DNA from: Falciphora oryzae
Lineage: Eukaryota; Ascomycota; Sordariomycetes; Magnaporthales; Magnaporthaceae
Assembly: GCA_000733355.1 (NCBI GenBank)
Contig: JNVV01000031.1
Location: 190,993-254,992 of the forward strand
Direction: 5' to 3'
DNA length: 64,000 bases
Below the pieces are notes generated by a model. That model made no database searches. It was given only the letters and a program-made list of their open reading frames with translations, and had not been told where the DNA came from. The position numbers and the translations under genes are program-made. Of the stretch, positions 1 through 7,881 are shown one piece after another. The number at the start of each line of letters is the position of its first letter. Positions within the stretch are counted from its first letter, which is position 1.

Positions 1-77
1 CCTGTTCATGCGGCAGGGCCAGGATACAGAGAAGCTCGTCGTCGAGACAATAGTTCCTAGTTCGGTGTCAGCTTTGG

Positions 78-1433
78 TTACCAGACACATACAAGAAGAC
101 AGGAGAAACGAGAGCCTGCTACTGACGTCCAGATGGCAATTGGGCTGCCCTCGTCGGTCGGTTTCCGCATTGGTAGTGTCAACCGAAGGCCTCGGCCAGT
201 GAGTGACATAGGTTCCTGCTGCCTCAATTTAGGAGGCACGCGACATGCAGCGTCGTTTATCGTCCTCAGCTTCTCGTAAGGCTTTTGCCCGATAAAACGG
301 TAGGTGGCCCACCAAGAAGGATCCGACGTGAGTTTCCAGGATGAGCTGCGGTCGGGTAGAGAAGACCCATTCGGGCCAAGGTAGTCGGAGTAGTAGAATT
401 CCCAACTTTGCCTGACGCGTTTTTCACGCCAATCCCATACTGGTCTGGCCTCCCGCAAGTCATACTTTGGGGTCTGTAGTCCCTCGGTAAATGATTTGCA
501 AAATGCAGCCGGAGATGGAGCCAGGAGGCCACTCAAAAGGTCCCCGGAGTCGTACCTCAGCGACCAGATAAGCACACTGTAGTCCTCTTCTTGTCGTATG
601 ATACTCTCTTGCAGCCGTAGGAATGCTTTAAATCCCTCTCCATAGAGAAGCGGCATGTTGATGTTGAAGATGCCCAGCAAGCAGTACGCGGTATCCTCAA
701 CCCTGGTAGTCTCCCGCGCCGAAGCCCAAGACATACGTTCGGCTACACTGAAGGCACCTGGGCTGGCCTCACCTCGCAAGACCTCAGTTGGTATCCCAGT
801 TATCTTGGATAGGCGCCCCGAAAGGGCAGTCTTAGTGCCAATCTCAGCCCATTCGCCAGTGTAAAACTCGACCGTCTCAGGCGCGATCAGCTCTTGTAGA
901 GTCCAACCCCTGGTGAACCACCGGCTCTTGCCAAAATCGGTCGGGAGAAAGAACGGATCCCCCCGCTCTACGATTGGGCTAGGTGTACTTTCGAGAGTCC
1001 ATGGCGGGGCATTGCGTCTGAAGGCGTCAACGATGCGGTCATAGCGGCTGTCGCCCTGCTTCGGCAGGTGAGACCGAGTCGATGGGGGAATTTTCATAAC
1101 ATCCTCAAGGTATGCATAGCAGACGGTGGACTTTTTGTACCATTGGTACATGGAGTTGATGGCTTCCGAGAGGTCGGCGCTACTCGACTTGTCTATGCAG
1201 CAAGAGTCGATCCAGATCCATTCGAACCCGTCCGCCGCCGCCTTTTTGCAACAGCCCCGGACCTTGGAAAAGCCCGCCTTGGCTCGGGCGCGCTCTGACG
1301 GGGGCCCATCGAGCGAGCAGTCTCCGAAGAGGAGCTCTTCAGTGCCCCAGGTGTGGCTCAGGATGGCATAAGGTGGAATGTTGACGCCGATGAATTCCCG
1401 CAAATGGAGGGAGGCTGTGTTGAGAAGACGCAT
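78..1433 (-). CDS. HET-domain (heterokaryon incompatibility) protein
   Basis: This is a 451-aa single-exon reading frame with an ATG at 1433. The N-terminus has the family's typical opening, with YAILSHTWG near residue 22, then a WIWIDSCCIDK block (about 71-81), a second conserved block RGWTLQELIAPETVEFY (about 177-193), and the EDTAYCLLGIFNINMPLLYGEG segment that usually closes the HET region. HET proteins take part in non-self recognition and programmed cell death when unlike hyphae fuse. The HET part fills roughly the first 290 residues. The remaining 160 residues show no domain I recognise (no NACHT, ankyrin or WD repeats), so the effector architecture is minimal. A 3' intron that changes the C-terminus cannot be excluded. 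The gene lies beside transposon relics, a common setting for HET genes. Family is confident; function in this organism is inferred. Confidence 0.88.
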   Translation of the reverse strand: MRLLNTASLHLREFIGVNIPPYAILSHTWGTEELLFGDCSLDGPPSERARAKAGFSKVRGCCKKAAADGFEWIWIDSCCIDKSSSADLSEAINSMYQWYKKSTVCYAYLEDVMKIPPSTRSHLPKQGDSRYDRIVDAFRRNAPPWTLESTPSPIVERGDPFFLPTDFGKSRWFTRGWTLQELIAPETVEFYTGEWAEIGTKTALSGRLSKITGIPTEVLRGEASPGAFSVAERMSWASARETTRVEDTAYCLLGIFNINMPLLYGEGFKAFLRLQESIIRQEEDYSVLIWSLRYDSGDLLSGLLAPSPAAFCKSFTEGLQTPKYDLREARPVWDWREKRVRQSWEFYYSDYLGPNGSSLPDRSSSWKLTSDPSWWATYRFIGQKPYEKLRTINDAACRVPPKLRQQEPMSLTGRGLRLTLPMRKPTDEGSPIAIWTSVAGSRFSCLLVCVW

Positions 1434-2042
1434 GGTCTCGGTTTTGGGCGGCTAGAGTGTTGATAGTTCATTGACCATTCAGAGGACAAGATGGCCGTAA
1501 AAAGAAAAACTCGTAATAGCGTATTGATCAGATGAAGGGTCCTCTTGAGGATGTGAACAGAGGAATGAGCAAATTCTCGGCACTCTCATGATGCTCGTTG
1601 CTTGAGATACCCCTCGATACCTAATTACCCCGCAGCCCAGCCTTGCCACTTTGAACTACCGGCGATTGGACTTGGTGCCGGGCATCATGGCTCAGCCCCC
1701 GCCACCGGGTCGTAGCCAATAGTAAACCGACTCCCAGGCACCATGCATGACATGGATCCTGTGCTCCTTTATGCAGGCGTCGGAAGTTGAAACTGAGTGG
1801 CGGATTATCACGATGTTGGCGTTAAACAAGAGAATTAGATTCAAAGTTTTGTCGAAGAGACTAATCATATCTTATTGCCGAAGCGCCCTTCCTTCTTTCT
1901 TCTTTCCAGCTAAAAAGATCTTTCATAACTTTTTAGTATATCACACGCTGGTCTGTTGTGAGGGTGAGAGAATCCAGATTGCCGAACCAGAGTAGGACCC
2001 GAGTTTCAAGCATAAAATGGTTAGGAGCGATGCGAGAAGGCT
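1434..2042. other. Intergenic, no gene seen
   Basis: This is the region upstream of the HET gene. I see no supported coding or RNA feature; it becomes AT-richer toward the transposon boundary. Confidence 0.6.
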
Positions 2043-2050
2043 TTTAAGTT
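2043..2050. repeat. Target-site duplication, left copy (TTTAAGTT)
   Basis: This is the exact 8-bp copy of the sequence at 2547-2554 and brackets the MITE. Confidence 0.85.
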
Positions 2051-2546
2051 GAGGCTTTATCCGGGCACTCCCCCTTTTTGCTATTGGCACTCACCCTGCC
2101 CCGATATCGGCCGCCATGCAACTTTTTGTGGCGCACCCACACAAATGCACATGGGCAGCAGTGCAAAGGTGCGAAGGTGCACAGGTGTAAAGGTAAATTT
2201 TTTTTTAGGAAGTTGCAAAGCGCCTTTGCCCCTTTCTGCATGCACCTTTCTGCGTGCACCTTTCTGCGTGCACCTCTCCACGTGCACCTCTGCGCGTGCA
2301 GCTCTTTGCGTGCAACTTTTTGCGTGCACTTTTGGGCAGGTTGGGGCTGTCAATTGGGGGGGATCCCGTGGCTGAATGCCTAGGCCTTAGTGGCTTTGTC
2401 ACGAATGCGCGGCCAATGGCATCAAATTTTAACTGCGGGGCAAAAATGGTAAGCAGCGAAACCGGGCCGCACGGGTGGTGCACAGGCCAAAAGTGGAGTA
2501 AACTGAGTGCCAATTGCAAAATAGGGGAGTGCCCGGATAAAGCCTC
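2051..2546. mobile_element. Non-autonomous DNA transposon (MITE), hAT-like
   Basis: The 496-bp element has terminal inverted repeats of about 43 bp. The left end reads GAGGCTTTATCCGGGCACTC at 2051, and the right end is its reverse complement ending at 2546. The first 23 bp are identical and 3 mismatches follow. It is flanked by a perfect 8-bp direct repeat TTTAAGTT (2043-2050 and 2547-2554). An 8-bp duplication is typical of the hAT superfamily; hAT assignment is an inference, since the ends are not the usual CAGGG type and no transposase is present. The interior carries short GTGCAAAGGTGC-like and TGCGTGCACC-like repeats. No coding capacity is supported. Confidence 0.85.
2238..2335. repeat. 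Imperfect tandem array inside the MITE
   Basis: About seven degenerate units of 13-15 bp with the core GCGTGCACCTTTCT. Inverted relatives (GTGCAAAGGTGC, GGTGCACAGGTG) lie at about 2160-2195 near the other end. Clustered subterminal repeats of this sort often serve as transposase binding sites; that role is inferred. Confidence 0.75.
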
Positions 2547-2554
2547 TTTAAGTT
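2547..2554. repeat. Target-site duplication, right copy (TTTAAGTT)
   Basis: This is the exact 8-bp copy of 2043-2050. It sits only 5 bp from the left end of the next transposon (2560). Confidence 0.85.
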
Positions 2555-2559
2555 AGCTA

Positions 2560-2603
2560 ACGTGGTCCACCACCTCGCGGCACACACCACTTCGCGGTAC
2601 ACC
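2560..2603. repeat. Left terminal inverted repeat of the pogo element
   Basis: The 44-bp end pairs with 4378-4421 with two mismatches. One is a CpA to TpA change, the typical RIP signature; the other is in a CpT context. Confidence 0.88.
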
Positions 2604-2780
2604 CACACCCGACCATTCGACAATCGACGCGCATGCCAACCCAACAACGCCAGGAATCCATTCAAACTATTTAGAACTGTATATATCGGATATTTTTACT
2701 TTTTCCTAACAGGTCCGCGCATTGTGTCCGGTTTTGCCGCACGTGCCACATCGCCGACGAGTTGTCGTTGCCCTTTTTTC

Positions 2781-4289
2781 CTAAACCCCATAGTCGCGCA
2801 TTTTTTGCTGTAGCTGTCTATCCAGCTCCTGCTGGTCCAGAACATTTCGTACCTTTTCGATGGTAAGTGACCTTCCAAATCGGACACGTGTTTTTTTGGC
2901 CCTCCGGCGTTTGTTTAGTGCTTCGTTCGCCTTTCGTAATTTAGAGCACTTTTCCTTTAAAAGGTTAACCCGATGTATGATTGCTTTAGCCCCTTTCGTA
3001 AATTGGTCCACAACCGCTAGCATGGATATCGGAAAGCTGCTTTGGTGATTGGAAATCCGAATTTTGATGTGTTCGAATTGCGAAATTGCTTCCGTAGCTG
3101 TCCGGGGCGTTTTGGAAGTCCAAGGTTCGGGGTCGTTTAAAGGCGTTTCCGGGGGGGTTGGAGTCCGTAGCCTTACATCCAGCTTTTCCAAAACCGAATC
3201 TGGATTGAAAGGAGCAAAGCCAGCCTTTTAAAAACCTTTTCGAATGTTTTTTTCAGTTATAAAGTTAAAAAATGCCGCTTTAAACGCCGAAAGGAATTTA
3301 ACTTTAGTTACGTGGTTAACGTGCGACTTTATTAGGTTTTCGATTTGTCGACCGTACGCCTTTTTTATTAGGCTAAAGCATTTAACGTTAAGCGGTTAAA
3401 AGAAGTGAAAAAAATGCGGAGGTATATAAAGCGTAATAATGTTATATTTTTGGTAATAAAGTTCGAAATCCGTTAAATGGTAGCTTTCGTATCTGTTTAA
3501 TACTAACAAACGATATGTGCCTTTCGTGCGCGATGCAATGTGTTTATCGAAATGCTGGATTTATTCCAAACCGAGCTCGTTCGTAATCCACCCGTTAGGA
3601 TTTGTTGCGATAACCTAATTACGTGGGAGGTCGGTTTCCGAATACCAATTGGTTAGATAGTATTGCCTTTTAACGATAATAAAAAGGGAAATCGCCTAAC
3701 CGCAACAGTTAACCCTTTAAATAACTGTAGCCTATTTCCGGTTGCTAGGCTGGACCAGCTTTGCTTTGCTACGGCCTTCCGATGTTGTAATAACCATAAC
3801 GGCTGCGATTATGCCCATAAAAAAGCCGGTTTCGTCGAAATTATAGATATCGTTATTTAAAATGCCATATTTGGCTACAGTGTTCCGTATAAGGTCGAAC
3901 TACGCGGAAACGAGCTTGGGATTTTCGCATTTGGCCCTTTGGTAATCGTATTTTCGGATTTAACGCGTGCCGAGTTCCGCGCGGCGTTTAACGAACTTTG
4001 CGACCCAGTTGGTCCCAACGGTACCCGCGTCGCGTTCGGCGAGCAGTCGGTTGGCTATATCTTTAATACCAGAAGGCCGGGGAGGGAATGCGCGAGAATC
4101 CAGCTCGAGTATGTATTTGATAAGCGCCTCCTTTTCGGATTCCGTCAATTTCCGTAATTTGGGCATTATGTCGCGTCGAACAGGTCGGCCGCGCTTCCGA
4201 TACGCGAGACTGCCAAACGCGACGTCGTAAAGCTTTGCAGCATTCCGGATGCTTAAATTTGGGTTTTTTTTGCAAAGCTTGAAGAGCAA
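2781..4289 (-). pseudogene. Broken pogo/Fot1 transposase (HTH_psq, CENPB-HTH, DDE)
   Basis: Reading on the minus strand, 4289-3960 keeps an intact N-terminal part of 109 aa: a psq-type helix-turn-helix (SIRNAAKLYDVAFGSLAYR) followed by a Tc5/CENPB-type HTH (LTESEKEALIKYILELDSR, then GIKDIANRLL). The next part is interrupted by stops and frameshifts, but the first catalytic motif YNFDETGF is still readable at 3845-3822, followed at once by a frameshift. The C-terminal tail of 136 aa is open again at 3191-2781 (KTPRTATEAISQ, then a basic segment and a TIEKVRNVLDQQ helix), which matches the usual Fot1 tail. The copy cannot encode an active enzyme as it stands. Confidence 0.88.
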
Positions 4290-4377
4290 GGATCATCCGG
4301 CTTTCTTTGTTTTGTTTTGCTATGTTTGTGTGTGGAGGAATTGATTGCGAAAGGTTGTGTGTCGCGTCGACGCGTTT

Positions 4378-4421
4378 GGTGTGCCGCGAGGTGGTGTGTG
4401 CCGCGAGGTGGTGGACCACGT
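4378..4421. repeat. Right terminal inverted repeat of the pogo element
   Basis: This is the reverse complement of 2560-2603 and retains the unmutated CACCTCGCGGCACAC units. Confidence 0.88.
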
Positions 4422-4635
4422 TACCCAGCTACAATAGGTCATAATGGAGTATAAAAATTGATAGCTTCAGAAATCCGCGAGTAATGTTCTCGTAGTTTCC
4501 CTGTCCTACGAAGGTATGATCGCTTTAATAACCTGCAACAAGGTTGGCACTTGAATCCTTTAAACGGGCTTACACACTCTCATTTGTACCCGTGTTTTGC
4601 CGTTAAATCTAGATAGTGATCAACTATTGTTTACG

Positions 4636-5275
4636 CTAACACGAAGACCAGACCATGCCGTGTCGCCCGTTGCACTGTAAGACGCCGTCGATGTTATCCA
4701 CGACGGTATCTGGGTTGAGGAGTTATCCGCTGTTAGAAGGAGGTGCGTGTGGGCGGGGACGATCGCCGAAGAGGATACAAAGGGGGTGACTAACTTATAT
4801 CCATGATAGCCGTCGGCCAGTTCGCTCGAGGAGCTCCAGTTTTGGGATCGCATTGGCAATGCAGAAGCGTCGGGGCGCTAGTGATAATGCCCCCAGTCTG
4901 CGGCTGGTTACTGCAGTTGAAGCATTCATGGAAGAATGATGGCCTGGTTCATGGACAAAGACAGCTCGGTCAGCGTCCTGTGAAATGGGATGGTGGCTGC
5001 ATCCCGCTACCCCGAGAACAGACGACGACTCACCCGGACCCGCTGGGGTCGGCCTGTAACGATCCATAGCTGTTTTTAAGGCAGTCGGTCAGGTCTACGC
5101 GAGAGCACCGAAGGTCGCCCCTGATGGTCCTGCAGACCGCAGTCGCGTATCGGCCGTTGACCTTGATGGTTCTGGGGTCGCAGGTGCTTCGGAAGTCGTC
5201 CATTGGCCGCTGGTCGATGGTGGTGCAGATACTGAGGCCGAGCAATAGAAAAGGGGTGGCCCATTGACACCTCAT
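4636..5275 (-). CDS. Small secreted cyanovirin-N homology (CVNH) lectin
   Basis: Proposed join on the minus strand: 5275-5034, 4910-4795, 4709-4636, giving 143 aa. Introns are 123 bp (GTGAGT...GCAG) and 85 bp (GTTAGT...CCAG), and frame holds across both. The protein opens with a signal-peptide-like stretch (residues 1-18, ATPFLLLGLSI), then the two tandem CVNH repeats: DDFRSTCD...AVCRTI...LTDCLKNSYGSL, and a second with TLLHCQCD...WPTAIMDINTVVDNIDGVLQC. The last block appears only after removing the second intron, which is strong support for the model. CVNH proteins bind high-mannose glycans; fungal members are often secreted or hyphal. The gene lies next to a transposon pair. Family is well supported; secretion is a prediction. 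Confidence 0.8.
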
Positions 5276-6733
5276 TCTGCCTGAAGCTTTGGTGAATGGA
5301 CGCTCGATAGTGGAATGTTTCTCGGCCGAGAGGATGGTCGACGGACGGGACCCCTTCGCTTCTAGTCGGCGATATTTGGTCGTCCAATCCCACTCTTATT
5401 TTTCCCCCTCCAACATGTGTCTGATACCAACGGCCACGTTTTTCGCAACCTCTTCCGGGGCGCTATTGCAAGCTGGAGAGATGCAATCTAGGATTTTCGA
5501 TAAAAAGGGGAATGGTGGTAGAAGAATTGCTTGCAAAAGAGGAAATCCGTGGGTTAAAAGAGACAGAGGTGAAGCGGTCCGTGGGGACAAATGCGATGCG
5601 ACTGCACGTGGATACGGAGCACGGCAGGAATGGGAAGGTCGACCGGCGACAACGTTGCAGCAACCGGGAAACTGGAGCGGCAGGGTCATCACTAGCCCCG
5701 AAAAACTGGTCTGCTCGCTGCGCGACGAACTGCAGATAACGGCCGGGTAGAAAGGCGCGGTGGCTGCCAAGTGATGCATCCAAGGGTCGCTGATGCAGGT
5801 GTTTTCCGAGCGACAGTTTGCCGATATGGAGCGGGCGCCTAGGCGCGGCCAGATCAGGAACAAGACAAGGACCACCGAGGGGGCAAATGAAATGGGCTAA
5901 TATAATGTCAATGAGAACCACTTTCTGTTCCTGCCCTAGGGCTTTTAGCCATCATAGTACTACTAAAAATATTGAGGGCGGTTGACTGTCGTGCCCGGTC
6001 TCCAGCATAGTCGCCAAGAGGCCCTGCTGCATGTAACGGGTAAATGTGCAGGCTGCCACGTAGAGTGGCTCGATTCGGTACCGGTACCATGGATTCTTTG
6101 CTAGCCAGAGGTGCTGCTCCCAGGCTGGCCGCAGAGATAGCTTGGCCGCCAATCTGGCAGACGCGGTATTCGACAAGAAAGTAGGAACCGACTTAACCGG
6201 TTACGAGCTGCCTTGTTGCGGACATTCCTTTCCACCAGCCAAAATTCGCCGGGTGCTTACATCGTCAGCATGAAAGGAGCACGAATGTTGACGGGTTTAA
6301 TTGAGGAGACGCGGACGGTGCCATCAGAGACGACCGAAAATGATCTCAATTGAACGTAGTATCTGATTGGTGTAGACACCGCCGTTTGTGGTATCTCTTC
6401 GATGATATGGCTCTCTGATTGGAGGCCAATGGATACCATAGCGACCATCCATTGCCAGTTGAGACGGCCCTCGCGAAACGAGCGGTGCGAGCAATGTTCC
6501 ATGCTCGAGGAGCTGCTACCCCCTTGGGCGAGATTACTGTAAGCCGCAGCGATGTGGCGAGCAAGCCCCATTGTCAAGGTGGACGGCGCTTCTAGGGTCC
6601 AGGTGTGCCCCCGGGTATTAGGCCTGAACCAGCTTCCTATCTCTCGGCCCAAAAGACAGCCCGAGAGTACTTAGTCTCCCTAGATTTCGTCCATCTCCGG
6701 CCGAGCTTTTCCGCGAATCCATCTTCTGGCTCC
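5276..6733. other. Intergenic or decayed region without a supported gene
   Basis: Several overlapping open frames occur on both strands, but none shows a family I recognise or a coherent splice model. A frame ending at 5396 (minus; PEEVAKNVAVGIRHML near its end) and one at 6652-6257 (minus) are the only ones with protein-like composition. The stretch may hold gene remnants. Confidence 0.5.
6257..6652 (-). pseudogene. Possible remnant of a fungal membrane-protein gene
   Basis: This 131-aa frame contains LARHIAAAYSNLAQG, a cysteine/histidine spot, then GRLNWQWMVAMVSIGLQ. The order (helical linker, short extracellular loop, aromatic WQWMV start of a membrane helix) recalls the end of fungal multi-pass proteins of the DUF3176-like kind, but the following membrane helix is not intact in frame. 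This is a weak resemblance, not an identification. Confidence 0.2.
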
Positions 6734-7173
6734 TCATGAGATGTCTAGCTCCATATCATCGGCAGCTTTTGCATTGGTCTCGTCCTTGGTCGCGGTGGCG
6801 GAAGCCTTCTTCTCCTGGACGTCTGGTTCCACATCGACAGATTAGCCACCAGAAAGGAGTCAGGGGAGACAGCGCGCCTTATCCATAGGGGGAACAGCAT
6901 ACCCTTCATCTCCACCTCCCCTTCGGCCTCCATCTTGCGCTTCAGGGCGTGGTTCAGCTTCCTGTCGAGCTTGCGCTGTTTCTTGGCGCTGATCGGCGCG
7001 CCGGCTCCGCTTGTCGGCAGCAGGCCGGGCCTGGCACCGCGCCTCGTGGCCGCCTTCTCGACGCGCGAGAGCTTGCCCTCGGCCGACTTCTTCTGCGCCG
7101 TCTTGCGCACCTTGGCGGCGCGGGCCGCTATCCGGTTCTTGGAGGGCTTATTGGGGTTCTTGACCGAAGGCAT
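6734..7173 (-). CDS. ALB1: Ribosome biogenesis protein Alb1
   Basis: Join on the minus strand: 7173-6903 and 6822-6734, with an 80-bp intron (GTATGC...CCAG), giving 119 aa. The start MPSVKNPNKPSKNRIAARAAK is the family hallmark. It is followed by a very basic helix-rich body (KKQRKLDRKLNHALKRK) and, after splicing, an acidic tail (DVQEKKASATATK...DDMELDIS). Without splicing the frame runs into an unrelated proline/arginine stretch, so the intron is needed. Alb1 works with Arx1 in nuclear export of pre-60S ribosomal subunits. A tRNA gene and a DUF3659 protein lie on its 5' side. Confidence 0.9.
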
Positions 7174-7457
7174 CCTGGCGGGATCGTGGGTTCGAATCGG
7201 TAAGGTTCGAGATGCGGTCAGGCCTGGGGATCGTCTAGACGCCTGCGGCTCTTTTGGATGCTACCGAAAGACGTCGTCGCTTCGATCTCTGGCTCTGAGA
7301 GCTGGAAAGTCAGCGCGGAATGAGCTTTTCGCGCGGGGCGAGAAACTTTTTAGTGGAGAATCGGAGTGCTGTCGTTGAGGATGTTGGTGATCCCTGTCGG
7401 CTACGCATACATCCCTTGCCACATAATTCGGCCACAGGGCATTAGTGCTCCATGATT

Positions 7458-7531
7458 GGTTCGATGGTGTAGTTGGTTATCACGTGTGCCTCACACGCAC
7501 AAGGTCCTGAGTTCGAGCCTCGGTCGAATCA
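7458..7531 (+). tRNA. tRNA-Val (anticodon CAC)
   Basis: A complete cloverleaf can be drawn. The acceptor stem GGTTCGA pairs with TCGAATC, the D arm contains AGTTGGTT, the anticodon stem is TGTGC/GCACA around the loop CTCACAC (anticodon CAC), and the T arm CTGAG/CTCGG encloses TTCGAGC. There is no intron. A T-run terminator follows at 7533-7537. The A and B boxes are internal. Confidence 0.95.
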
Positions 7532-7881
7532 ATCTTTTGACATTTCGCCTTCCTAGATGAAGGTCCGGGGAGGAAAGAACTTTGTTTTTGCTCCATCATT
7601 TGTCGACATGGCACAATATTCATCTGTCCAAATAGCCCAATGCCTCCGTTTACAATGTAAAGAATCACGCATTAATCCTCACTAGCTCATAGAATTTGCA
7701 CCTTGATTCCGTTCCGCGAGAAAATCACCCAATTTTTCGCGTTCGACCATCAACAATTACGGTGCCAACCAGGAAAAATATAAAAACATAACCTTAGCAA
7801 GACCTAAAGCACGCATTACATCAATTAACCAACCGCAGACAGATGCTCATCGCGATGTCATCAGCCTCGTGGTTTGCCAGC

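Larger units (their letters stand above)
2560..4421 (-). mobile_element. Fot1/pogo-family DNA transposon, degraded
   Basis: The element is 1862 bp long, flanked by TA on both sides (2558-2559 and 4422-4423), with terminal inverted repeats of about 44 bp beginning ACGTGGTCCACCACCTCGCG. Each repeat contains a tandem CACCTCGCGGCACAC-type unit. The two repeats differ at two positions, both C in the right copy and T in the left copy. Size, TA target and repeat length fit the Fot1 group of Tc1/mariner-pogo elements. The transposase is on the minus strand and broken. The central half is AT-rich with many TpA dinucleotides, as expected from RIP. Confidence 0.92.

Noticed and set aside
2157..2335. CRISPR-like or coding interpretation of the short repeats
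   Set aside because: Units are tandem, degenerate and without spacers, and lie inside a MITE with a target duplication in a fungal genome.
7186..7220. GGTTCGAATC-like sequence resembling a tRNA B box
   Set aside because: No cloverleaf can be built around it; it lies upstream of ALB1.
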